Counted from the first letter of the stretch, positions 1 through 6,808 are shown. The stretch is 17,327 nucleotides of DNA from Veillonellaceae bacterium (GCA_012798135.1 JAAZNU010000146.1:1-17327); one strand, 5' to 3'. Program-made: numbers and translations. The notes: generated by a model not told the origin, from the letters alone.

Positions 1-923
1 ACGCCACGGCCGCGGCCCTCGCCGAGGCCAACTTCGACTCCGGCGTGGACGTCGTCTACGTCGCCTCCGGCCAGAACTTCCCGGACGCCCTCGGCGGCGC
101 CGCTGCCGCGGCCAAGCTGGGTGGTCCTGTACTGCTGACCAGGACCGACTCCCTCCCGGCGCAGACCGAGCTCACCCTCACCAAGCTGAACCCCGACCAC
201 ATCGTGGTGCTGGGCGGCGAGAAGGCGGTCTCGGAGGACGTGTTCGACGAGCTCGAGGGCTACGACGAGGGCATTGAGCGCCTCGCCGGGTCCGATCGCT
301 ACGCCACCTCCGCCGCCATCTCTGCTGACACTTTCGACTCTGCCAAGACGGTCTACATCGCCAACGGCATCACCTTCCCGGACGCACTCTCCGGCGCCCC
401 GGTGGCTGCGAGCGTCGACGCCCCGATCCTCCTCGCAAGGGCTGACTCCCTGAGCCAGACCGTGTGTGACGAGATCAACCGCCTCCAGCCCACTAAGATC
501 GTTGCGCTCGGTGGAACCGCCGCCGTCTCAGACTCCGTTCTGGCCGCGGCGCAGTCCTGCGTTACCATCACCCCGACCATCGACGCCGCTGCGACGCACG
601 AGCTGACCACGGACGAGGACGGAGTCAAGTACAACACGGGTGACGTGGTCACCTACTCGATCACCGTGACGAACACCTCCAAGGTCACCCTCGACGTCAC
701 CGTGACCGACACGGCGGGCCTCACCTACAAGCTCCCGAAGGACGTGAAGCCCATGCTCACCCCGGGTGCCTCCGCGACCTTCACCGCGGAGTACACCATT
801 ACCGCGGATGACCTCGGCAAGACGGTCACGAACACCACCACGGCCACCGGCACCGCGCCCAGCAAGGCAGCCGTCTCCAAGGCCGTGCCGCTCAGCTGGA
901 TCGCGGCACCTGCCGCGAACTGA
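1..923 (+). CDS. Partial CWB2 cell-wall-binding protein with C-terminal DUF7507/DUF11-like domain
   Basis: The reading frame is already open at position 3 and codes a typical CWB2 segment before the first in-window GTG (45), so the gene begins upstream and its signal peptide is not visible. Counting from that GTG, the window holds most of one CWB2 repeat (to about residue 75) and a complete last repeat (78-172) with the hallmarks GSDRYATSAAIS, FPDALSGAP and VALGGTAAVS. Residues 178-270 form a Thr-rich beta domain with the signatures YSITVTNTSKVTL, LTPGASATFTAEYTI and TVTNTTTATGTAP, typical of DUF11/DUF7507 domains of Gram-positive surface proteins. No LPXTG motif or transmembrane anchor follows, so attachment is presumably through CWB2. 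A cysteine pair (141 and 172) brackets the end of the last repeat. The role is inferred as a wall-attached surface protein; the ligand of the C-terminal domain is unknown. Confidence 0.93.
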   Translation, partial: ATAAALAEANFDSGVDVVYVASGQNFPDALGGAAAAAKLGGPVLLTRTDSLPAQTELTLTKLNPDHIVVLGGEKAVSEDVFDELEGYDEGIERLAGSDRYATSAAISADTFDSAKTVYIANGITFPDALSGAPVAASVDAPILLARADSLSQTVCDEINRLQPTKIVALGGTAAVSDSVLAAAQSCVTITPTIDAAATHELTTDEDGVKYNTGDVVTYSITVTNTSKVTLDVTVTDTAGLTYKLPKDVKPMLTPGASATFTAEYTITADDLGKTVTNTTTATGTAPSKAAVSKAVPLSWIAAPAAN

Positions 924-940
924 CAGCCAACTCACGACCG

Positions 941-986
941 GGGCCCGTTCCCACCGCACAGGCGGTGGGAACGGGCCCTTCCCTCT
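941..986 (+). terminator. Strong hairpin terminator after the first CWB2 gene
   Basis: A perfect 17-bp inverted repeat (941-957 pairing with 962-978, loop ACAG) starts 18 bases after the stop codon and is followed by TTCCCTCT. It lies between two convergent genes, so it may stop transcription from both sides. The T-rich tail is present only on the plus side and is short, so termination on the minus strand is less certain. Confidence 0.82.
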
Positions 987-1033
987 ACTCCGGAATCAGC
1001 CGCTCGGTCCGTCGAGAGGACATCTCCGTTTCG

Positions 1034-2095
1034 TCAGCCTTCCTCTGCCATGGGATCCGGCGGCGGATCGATCGTGTAGGTGGGGCCCGGCTTCGGGGGT
1101 ATGGGCACGACGATGGCCGGACAACCCGCAGCGACGTGGTGAAGCACAGTGTCCGAAACGGCACTGGGGCCGCCGAGGGCCACGACGGCACCTGGTTCGA
1201 GGCGGTTCACCTCAGCACACACCTCGGCGCTCACCGAGTCCCGCGTGACCAGCAGGATGGGCGCCGAGTTCGCCGCGGCCAACGGTGCTCCCGACAAGGC
1301 GTCCGGGTATGACGTCCCAGTGGCGATGTAGACCACTTCTGCGGACGAGAACGTCCCGGCCGAGATGGCGGCAGAGGTCGCATAACGGTCGTCGCCTGCG
1401 AGACGGGAGACATTGCCGTAGTCCAGCGCTTCAGTCGCCACAGCTTCCGCGACCGCCGCGGTTCCACCGAGCACGATGATCTGCTCCGGCAGCAGGGCCT
1501 CCAACTGCTCGGCGGCTTCGTCCGAGAGTGCCTCGGTCTTGGTGAGCAGCACCGGCCCGTTGGTGAACCCGGCTGCCGCCGCGCCCGCCAGTGCGTCCGG
1601 GTAATCCGAACCGGACGCCAAGTAGGCCACGGGAACACCTGGCTCGAACGCCCACTCCGCGATGAGGGCCGCGGTCTCGTAACGGTTCTCCCCGCCCAGG
1701 CGTTCCACGGCCTTGCCGTACTCCAGGGCCTCCTCGGCCACCTCAGCCGAAACGGCGGTCTCGCCGCCCAGGATCACGATCAGAGAGGGATCCAATCGCG
1801 CGAGCTCGGCCGTGACCACATCCGGGATCGAGGTCGCCGTCACGAGGAGCACCGGCGCACTCAGGGTGCCGCCCGCGGCTCCTCCGGCGAGGGCATCTGG
1901 GAAGTCCTCCCCACTACCGAGGAACACGGTGTCCGCCCCGTCCGGAAATGCCTCCTGTGAGATCAGGACCGAGGACTCGTACCGATCTGACCCGCCGATC
2001 CGATCTGGCGACGCCACGGAGGTGGACATCGCCGCAGTCACTCCGATCAACCCCGCACTCAACACGGATGTGGGGATTGCGTGCTTCCAGTTCAT
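1034..2095 (-). CDS. Triple-CWB2 secreted cell-wall-binding protein with proline-rich tail
   Basis: I place the start at ATG 2095 (MNWKHAIPTS), giving 353 residues. It opens a short signal peptide (hydrophobic about 11-23, cleavage probably in STSVAS near 24-29) and is preceded by a purine-rich GGAAGGGAAG. An in-frame extension to 2236 would add 47 Ala/Arg-rich residues in front of the signal and is unlikely. Three CWB2 repeats follow (about 32-125, 130-222, 229-325), each with a DRY/NRYE motif, (F/Y)PDALAG and a VLGG(T/E)AAV block. The tail (326-353) is rich in Pro and ends in acidic residues; no other domain is visible. Cys293 and Cys325 sit in the last repeat. The protein is mostly anchor, so it may be a structural wall protein or a truncated member of the family. 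Its last repeat closely resembles that of the convergent neighbour, which suggests paralogy. Confidence 0.93.
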   Translation of the reverse strand: MNWKHAIPTSVLSAGLIGVTAAMSTSVASPDRIGGSDRYESSVLISQEAFPDGADTVFLGSGEDFPDALAGGAAGGTLSAPVLLVTATSIPDVVTAELARLDPSLIVILGGETAVSAEVAEEALEYGKAVERLGGENRYETAALIAEWAFEPGVPVAYLASGSDYPDALAGAAAAGFTNGPVLLTKTEALSDEAAEQLEALLPEQIIVLGGTAAVAEAVATEALDYGNVSRLAGDDRYATSAAISAGTFSSAEVVYIATGTSYPDALSGAPLAAANSAPILLVTRDSVSAEVCAEVNRLEPGAVVALGGPSAVSDTVLHHVAAGCPAIVVPIPPKPGPTYTIDPPPDPMAEEG

Positions 2096-2371
2096 GATGT
2101 CCGCTTCACTTCCCTTCCGGAGGGTAGCTGCTTCCGCGGTGGCGGCTGCGGCAGCCACCAGCCCGCGGACAAGTGCCAAAGCCGCCAGATCCCGCTGTCC
2201 ATCCCGCGAACCGCCTTGGTGTGTCCATGGCACCATGATGCACCCGCAGACGTGAGCCGCACCACAGGTTCCTGTATGGGCGAGTGAGGCAATTCACCGG
2301 TGGCGTCTCACACAGCCTGGAAACTGCACGTTCGGGTCGACATCCCAACGGAAGCCGGTGTTATCCCGAGT

Positions 2372-2395
2372 TCGGAATAGCACCGGTTATTCCGA
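2372..2395. repeat. 8-bp inverted repeat with 8-nt spacer (TCGGAATA / TATTCCGA)
   Basis: TCGGAATA (2372-2379) is perfectly inverted as TATTCCGA (2388-2395) around GCACCGGT. The pieces CCGGTGTTATCCCGA and CCGGTTATTCCGA nearby also form an imperfect direct repeat. The patch is AT-richer than its surroundings. It could be an operator for the divergent genes or part of a decayed mobile-element end; nothing in the sequence decides between them. Confidence 0.45.
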
Positions 2396-2424
2396 CGTCA
2401 CGGTCATGCCGAGTCTCGAGGTGT

Positions 2425-2442
2425 CGTTCCTGGTGGGGAACG
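2425..2442. repeat. 6-bp inverted repeat with 6-nt spacer next to the recombinase remnant
   Basis: CGTTCC (2425-2430) and GGAACG (2437-2442) are perfect inverted arms around TGGTGG. A second imperfect palindrome, GCCGGCAAACTTCGGC (2449-2464), follows directly. Both lie just beyond the truncated end of the recombinase fragment. Arms this short can occur by chance, so the link to a mobile element is a suggestion only. Confidence 0.35.
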
Positions 2443-2468
2443 TGGCGGGCCGGCAAACTTCGGCACAA

Positions 2469-2729
2469 TCACAGGGACTGGAGCCGCAGAGTGTGGGCCG
2501 TGACGTGCTTGCCTCCGAGCTCGGGGCAGCTGGTCACGGCACGGCCCACGTGGGTGGAGAGTCGTTGCTGTACCGCGCCCGGTGACAAGGAGCGGCCTTG
2601 CGGGTTGGGGAAGAGCGCCTCACCAGGACGGTCCATGCGTTCTTGCAGGTCCGCCCAACGGCCAGTCCAGAAGCCCTGTAGCATCGGGTTCGAGAGCCTC
2701 CCGGCGGCCCCGTCTGTCTGGGCACTCAA
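2469..2729 (-). pseudogene. Tyrosine recombinase (phage integrase family) C-terminal fragment
   Basis: The minus strand encodes ERMDRPGEALFPN, then GRSLSPGAVQQRL, then GGKHVTAHTLR. This is the run of motifs seen in the catalytic domain of XerC/D-type and transposon-borne tyrosine recombinases: the ALFP strand, the LSPRAVQ helix, and the HxLR box containing catalytic His and Arg (2484-2495). After HTLR the frame reads LQSL and stops, so the rest of the HxLRH box, the later His/Trp and the nucleophilic Tyr are gone. The N-terminal arm-binding part and the first catalytic Arg are not found upstream either. About 80 of the expected 300 or more residues remain, so this is a dead remnant, pointing to past insertion of a mobile element at this spot. 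Confidence 0.7.
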
Positions 2730-2766
2730 TCATGTGGTCACGGCAACAAGCCGAAAGGACGTGGAT

Positions 2767-3675
2767 GTGGCAGGGGTGAAACAACTCCTCGTCCAAGGGG
2801 CGTTACCGGTAGTCCGCCCCCTGAATCGGATGGTGGTGCGGCGCCGCTACCGGCGGGCTGCCAGCTCTGGGTTCTCCACTGCCCCGTTTCCTCCGCACCA
2901 GGGCCCCGTCCTACTGTGCGCCCCCCATGTTGATGACGAGTCCATCGCAGCTGGCGGGCTGTTGCTGGCGTGGCACAGACAGGGCGTCCCAGTGGACCTC
3001 GCCTACCTCACCGACAGCAGCGCGGGAGGGAAGGGTGAGAGTGCGGCCGAACGCGCCTCCATCCGCCGAGCTGAAGCCGAGGAGCTCGCCCGGCGCACAG
3101 GCGTCCGGTCGCTCCACGTCCTCCCCGGTGTCAATGAGAACCTGCTGGCGACTGCCGCGGAAGTTACCTCTGAGCTGGCGGAGATCCTCGAACGGGGAGG
3201 CCACCAGGTCGTCGTCACTGTGGGACCCCTCGACGCCCACCACGAGCACCGGGAGTGCGCTGCGATCGTGCGGGATGCCCTCGTACGAGTGGGTTTTCCC
3301 GGCCCCGTCTACGTCGGCGAGAACTCAAACTTGCTTCCCCTGCCTCTCGTCACGCACCACCACGCCCTCACCGAGAGCGAGGCAGCTGATCGCGCCGGCC
3401 TCTTCGACATCTTCCGTTCGCAGACCACGATGGGGTTCGAGGTCTACTCCGACCTCGCGCGGGCGAAGGCGCCACTCGCTCCGGGTTCCCACGCGCTCGA
3501 GCTCTTCCACCGCACCGATGCGCCGGGTTTCTCGCGCCTCGTCGACGCCGTCGCTGCGCTGGACCTTGATGCGCTGCTGCCCGCCAGGATCGGCAACTCG
3601 TGGTCTTTCCTGCATGCCCTCACTCCGGACGACTCGGTGATGACTGCCCTGGCGGCGACTGGTTGGAAGGCCTGA
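2767..3675 (+). CDS. PIG-L family (LmbE-like) zinc-dependent deacetylase
   Basis: PIG-L enzymes remove acetyl groups from N-acetylglucosamine-type substrates (GlcNAc-PI, mycothiol precursors, antibiotic or polysaccharide sugars). The protein shows the zinc site CAPHVDDESIAAGG (residues 51-64), where His54 and Asp57 are the expected ligands and Asp56 the expected base, and a second cluster DAHHEHREC (156-164) supplying the third His. The usual PHPDDE is PHVDDE here. Length (302 residues) fits the family. I chose GTG 2767 because AAAGGA lies 7 bases upstream; GTG 2761 is too close to it, and the longer frame from 2284 runs through sequence without protein character. No signal peptide is seen, so action is probably cytoplasmic, on nucleotide sugars or lipid-linked glycan. 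It is the first gene of a tight three-gene operon; its stop overlaps the next start by one base. Substrate is unknown. Confidence 0.9.
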   Translation: MAGVKQLLVQGALPVVRPLNRMVVRRRYRRAASSGFSTAPFPPHQGPVLLCAPHVDDESIAAGGLLLAWHRQGVPVDLAYLTDSSAGGKGESAAERASIRRAEAEELARRTGVRSLHVLPGVNENLLATAAEVTSELAEILERGGHQVVVTVGPLDAHHEHRECAAIVRDALVRVGFPGPVYVGENSNLLPLPLVTHHHALTESEAADRAGLFDIFRSQTTMGFEVYSDLARAKAPLAPGSHALELFHRTDAPGFSRLVDAVAALDLDALLPARIGNSWSFLHALTPDDSVMTALAATGWKA

Positions 3676-4730
3676 TGGTGGAGACCCGGATCGTCGACAG
3701 CCTGGCCGACCTGGACGCGCTCGGCCCCTCCTGGCGGGCACTCGAGGAGACACAACCAGACCTCCCGTTCTCCTGCACCTTCGACTACGTGGCCGCGTGG
3801 GCCCGCGCCCGTCACGGCACCACGGAGCTCGCAGTAGTGGTGGCTGAGGACCACGGCCAGCTCATCGGAACGCTTCCACTCGGCATCACCACACGCAGGA
3901 AGGGGCCGGTCAGCGTCATGGAGCTCGCCTTCCTGGCGGAGGGGGACCGTCGCGATGCCGTCCTCGACGCCCGGCGAGTCTCGCCCGGCACCACCATCAA
4001 GGCCCTCCTCTCGGCGTCCCTCGCCCTGGGTGTCAAAGCCCGGAGGATCTCCCTCCGGTACCTGCCCGCCCACTCTCCGTTGACCCACCACCTGCTACGG
4101 TCTTCGGAGCACAACGCCCAGGTCCGACCGCTCGTGGAGCTGCCGCTGATTGAATTGGCGCGGCACCCCGGCTTCACCCAATATCGCCGCACCATCCCAC
4201 GCAGCGCGATCACCTCTGCCAACAAGATGCGGCGCGAGCTGGGAATGCGTCTCGAGGTGCATAGCCCCGTCTCCGAATCCCTCTTCGACGAGCTGGTCGC
4301 GCAGCACCGCCGGCAGCAACAGGTTCTCATCGAACGTCACGGCCGCCACGAGCGCCGCTCTCTCTTCGATGACCCCGTGCGAAAGCGGGCCTACCGCACG
4401 ATCACCGTCGGCAACCCATCAGCTCTGGCATTCGTGGCACGCACATCAGCAGGCGAACTGCTCTTCCACGAGCTTGCCTGGCGCCGCGGCGGCACAGTCA
4501 CCGCATGGAATACCGCATACAACCCGGACTTCGCCCACCACCGGCCGTCGCGTGCTCGTCTCGATGCCATCGAGTGGCTGTACGCCGACGGTGACGTCCG
4601 GGTGTTCGACCTGGGCGCTGGCCGCTACCCCTGGAAATTCGAGCTCACACCCTCCTTCGAGCTCGCCTACGACTTCTCCGCCTGGCGGGGCGACGACGCG
4701 CTCGGCCGCCTCCTGAGGAAGTTGAGGTGA
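3675..4730 (+). CDS. BioF2-like / FemAB-type acyltransferase (GNAT superfamily, Acetyltransf_6)
   Basis: Starts at ATG 3675, whose A is the last base of the preceding TGA, with GGAAGG just upstream, so translation is probably coupled. The 351-residue protein has an N-terminal alpha/beta domain (about 1-150) beginning with the usual LADLDALGPSWRAL pattern, then a helical arm (about 176-240, including KMRRELGMRLEV and FDELVAQHRRQQQ). The GNAT-fold core ends in VRVFDLGAGRYPWKFEL (about 308-324), matching the D-G-x-x-x-Y-K signature of PF13480. Members are found in cellulose, exopolysaccharide and capsule loci (CelD/BcsL group) and are related to Fem aminoacyl transferases. Transfer of an acyl or aminoacyl group to a polysaccharide or its precursor is therefore likely but not shown. 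The neighbouring deacetylase could expose amino groups that this enzyme or the next one re-acylates; that is inference. Confidence 0.87.
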   Translation: MVETRIVDSLADLDALGPSWRALEETQPDLPFSCTFDYVAAWARARHGTTELAVVVAEDHGQLIGTLPLGITTRRKGPVSVMELAFLAEGDRRDAVLDARRVSPGTTIKALLSASLALGVKARRISLRYLPAHSPLTHHLLRSSEHNAQVRPLVELPLIELARHPGFTQYRRTIPRSAITSANKMRRELGMRLEVHSPVSESLFDELVAQHRRQQQVLIERHGRHERRSLFDDPVRKRAYRTITVGNPSALAFVARTSAGELLFHELAWRRGGTVTAWNTAYNPDFAHHRPSRARLDAIEWLYADGDVRVFDLGAGRYPWKFELTPSFELAYDFSAWRGDDALGRLLRKLR

Positions 4731-4734
4731 GGTC

Positions 4735-5352
4735 GTGAGGAAGCACCCCAGCATCGTGACTCGCGTGCGAGAAGAGGTGCTCGTCACGTCCCGGCTCTAT
4801 TCCTGCCCCATCCGCCCGGCCGAAGGCGACGCGAATCCTCCTGCCGAGCCCTTTGTCATCCGGCGTGCCACCGACGCCGATCTGGCCCGAATGGCGAGCG
4901 ACCTTGGTGGCGAACTGACACCCGCCAAGGCCACCGCCATCCGTGCCCGACACGCCCGCACGGACATGGAGGTGTTCGTGGCGGCACTGCCCGATGGCGA
5001 GGTAGGAGGGTATGGGCACACGCAATACGGCTGGATCGACGACGCCCACTATGCCCTCGACCTCGGAGCATTTCCCGGCGTCGCCCACCTGTTCGACGAC
5101 TACGTGGCGAGCGCGTATCGCGGTCGCGGCCTCCAGGCGGCCCTGATCCGGGCGCGTCTTGCTGCCGCGCGCGCGCGCGGCAGCAGGCGCGCCACCATCC
5201 TCGTCGCAGACTCCAATCACGCCTCCCGGGCCTCCGTCCGGCGGTCCGGGTTCACGCCGGCGCTCCGCGTCATCACACTGCGGGCGGGACGCCGGAGACT
5301 CAGCCGGGCGATCGGCTCCACCCGCCCGCTCTCGGGTCAGGGGAGCTCGTAG
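4735..5352 (+). CDS. GNAT family N-acetyltransferase
   Basis: Start GTG 4735, five bases after the previous stop, preceded by GAGGTGAGG. The 205-residue protein has the GNAT acetyl-CoA pyrophosphate-binding motif A at SAYRGRGLQAALIRARL (126-142) and a motif B-like segment DSNHASRASVRRSGF (159-173). The core fold covers about 39-178, starting at FVIRRATDADLARM. The Arg-rich tail (183-205) is of unknown use. It closes the operon with the deacetylase and BioF2-like gene, which suggests shared work in modifying a sugar or wall component, although GNAT substrates cannot be read from sequence. Its last 16 bases overlap the 3' end of the convergent CWB2 gene. The codons for the helix after motif A contain a perfect 26-bp palindrome at 5160-5185. 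Confidence 0.9.
   Translation: MRKHPSIVTRVREEVLVTSRLYSCPIRPAEGDANPPAEPFVIRRATDADLARMASDLGGELTPAKATAIRARHARTDMEVFVAALPDGEVGGYGHTQYGWIDDAHYALDLGAFPGVAHLFDDYVASAYRGRGLQAALIRARLAAARARGSRRATILVADSNHASRASVRRSGFTPALRVITLRAGRRRLSRAIGSTRPLSGQGSS
5160..5185. repeat. Perfect 26-bp palindrome with alternating CG core, inside the GNAT gene
   Basis: The sequence from 5160 to 5185 equals its own reverse complement: TGCTGCC, a 12-base alternating CG core, then GGCAGCA. It codes Leu-Ala-Ala-Ala-Arg-Ala-Arg-Gly-Ser in the helix after the acetyl-CoA loop. It could form a cruciform, Z-DNA or an RNA hairpin, or be a by-product of Ala/Arg codons in GC-rich DNA. Confidence 0.9.
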
Positions 5353-6692
5353 GAGGACCCGACCGCCACGTTGACCATCTCCAGCAAAGGCACCAGGTTC
5401 TCCCGGGCGATGCGGTAGCTGGCCAACGAGCGTGCGAAGATGCTGGAGTCGAAAATCGCTTGGTCGAGGTCGGCCTCGACGAGCCCCAGGAGGTCCTGGC
5501 ACCTGTCCGGAACACCAGCAGTACCCAGATCGCCTACTGCTGCACGCAGGTCCGCCATGGGTGCGCCGAGACCGAAGCCCACTGGGATCTGCTGGTCCAC
5601 CGCGCGGACCGCGTCGACGATTGCCGCCGCAGCCGCATTCGCGGCCGCGGCATCCATGCCGTCGGCGCCAGTCGCCGTGCACCTGTCACCAGCCGCGGGG
5701 GCGGGGCATCCCAGGGCCGCGTCGCGCAGGACCGTTTCCGAGATGGCCGCCTCCCCACCGAGCGCGGTAACCGCCGTGGGCGCGAGCGACAGCAGTCCAC
5801 CGCACACGCTCACAGGGACAGCACCACTGGACGGGACGAGGATCACGGGTGCTCCCCGCAGCACCGCCAACGCCGCTCCCGAGAGGGCATCCGGGAATCG
5901 CGTCCCCGAGGCAAGAAAAACGGCACTCGCCGAGCCGAAGGCGTCTCGAGCGATCGCCACGGAGGTGGCGTACCTGTCGTCTCCCTCGACCCGGAAAGAC
6001 GGGGAGATGGTGCGGATCTCGGAGAGGACAGCGTCCGACACCGCGGCCGAACCGCCGGCAACGACCACGCGGGTCGGCTTCAGCCGCTCGAGTTCTCCGC
6101 GCGTCGCGTCGGGGAGGCGATCCGGGGCGGTCAGGAGGACGGGAGCGTCACGGTGCCCCGCGGACGCGGCAGCAGAGAGCGCATCCGGGAAGGTGACGCC
6201 AGACGCGACGTAGACGGTGCTGGCTGTGGGGAACACGCGGCGAGAGAGTCCGGCGGCCGTCCCGTACCGGTCAGGGCCGCTGATCCGGCCCACCGCCGCG
6301 ATCGCAGAGGCCTGCGATTCCACCGTGGCCGAGAGTGCGCCCTCGCCGCCGATGAGAAGGATCTGCTGGGGGGCGAGGCGCCGAAGCTCTTCCAGGACGG
6401 AGTCCGGAATGGCGTTCCGCTGGGTCAGGAGCACGGAGGCGCCGGAACTCCCGGCGGCCGCACCCGACGCGAGGGCGTCAGGGAAGTCCTCGCCATTCGC
6501 GAGATAGACCGTCGAGGCTCCCGTGGGGTGACCGACTCGCGAGATCTGCACGGAGGTGGAATACCGATCGGGCCCGGCGATCCGCGCGTGGTAGGCCACC
6601 GCCTGTGCCGGACCCGCCGCGACCAGTGCCGTGGCGACGACGAGGGCGGTGGCAGCGCTGGCAACGGAGCGGCGCGTCTTGAATCCGGTCAT
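5337..6692 (-). CDS. Triple-CWB2 secreted protein with unrecognised C-terminal domain
   Basis: ATG 6692 has GAGGAG six bases upstream. The 451-residue product begins with a classical signal peptide (basic FKTRRS, hydrophobic 11-26, cleavage likely after AQA at 29-31). Three CWB2 repeats span about 36-130, 135-230 and 233-329, with PDRYSTS, PDRYGTA and DDRYATS motifs, PDAL blocks and (I/A)GGE/SAA blocks. Cys297 and Cys329 lie in the last repeat. Residues 335-451 form a predicted mostly helical domain: Ala-rich AANAAAAAIVDAVRAV, then GVPDRCQDLLGLVEADLDQAIF and IARENLVPLLEMVNVAV. It holds two further cysteines (338, 398). I do not recognise it. It is likely the functional payload on a wall anchor. 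The last 16 bases overlap the convergent GNAT gene, leaving no room for a terminator in between. Confidence 0.93.
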   Translation of the reverse strand: MTGFKTRRSVASAATALVVATALVAAGPAQAVAYHARIAGPDRYSTSVQISRVGHPTGASTVYLANGEDFPDALASGAAAGSSGASVLLTQRNAIPDSVLEELRRLAPQQILLIGGEGALSATVESQASAIAAVGRISGPDRYGTAAGLSRRVFPTASTVYVASGVTFPDALSAAASAGHRDAPVLLTAPDRLPDATRGELERLKPTRVVVAGGSAAVSDAVLSEIRTISPSFRVEGDDRYATSVAIARDAFGSASAVFLASGTRFPDALSGAALAVLRGAPVILVPSSGAVPVSVCGGLLSLAPTAVTALGGEAAISETVLRDAALGCPAPAAGDRCTATGADGMDAAAANAAAAAIVDAVRAVDQQIPVGFGLGAPMADLRAAVGDLGTAGVPDRCQDLLGLVEADLDQAIFDSSIFARSLASYRIARENLVPLLEMVNVAVGSSYELP

Positions 6693-6716
6693 GGGTTCTC
6701 CTCAACGGGCTGGGTG

Positions 6717-6732
6717 GTGTCGTCGGCGACAC
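6717..6732. promoter_or_regulatory. Inverted repeat GTGTCG-TCGG-CGACAC upstream of a CWB2 gene
   Basis: Two perfect 6-bp arms around TCGG lie 25-40 bases upstream of the ATG at 6692. On the minus strand the repeat overlaps a possible -10 hexamer, TAGTGT (6734-6729). It could be an operator or a leader hairpin. No matching -35 box is evident, so this is tentative. Confidence 0.3.
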
Positions 6733-6777
6733 TACCGCATCGCTGGCTTGGGGATGGCGGAATGTCGGGCGCATGCA

Positions 6778-6808
6778 GAAGGACCCCCGCCTTGGGCGGG
6801 GGTCCTTC
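6778..6808 (-). terminator. Rho-independent-type hairpin downstream of the acidic CWB2 gene
   Basis: A perfect 14-bp stem, GAAGGACCCCCGCC (6778-6791) with GGCGGGGGTCCTTC (6795-6808) and a TTG loop, lies 41 bases past the stop of the gene ending at 6850 and before the promoter region of the next gene. The U-tract is poor (TTC then TGCATG on the minus strand), as is common in high-GC actinomycetes. Confidence 0.8.

Larger units (their letters stand above)
2096..2766. other. Gene-poor region between divergent transcription units
   Basis: About 670 bases lie between the CWB2 gene on the minus strand and the deacetylase operon on the plus strand. Several open frames exist, but their translations (Arg/Ser/Pro-rich, no family resemblance) look like non-coding reading in high-GC DNA. 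Two things stand out: a tyrosine-recombinase fragment on the minus strand (2469-2729) and a patch of short inverted repeats at 2372-2464. Promoters for both flanking genes should lie here, but I could not pick convincing -35/-10 pairs. Confidence 0.6.

Noticed and set aside
2284..2766. Extended N-terminus of the deacetylase starting at 2284
   Set aside because: The extra 161 residues are Arg/Ser/Cys/Trp-rich without family similarity and run opposite a recombinase remnant. A proper RBS precedes GTG 2767.
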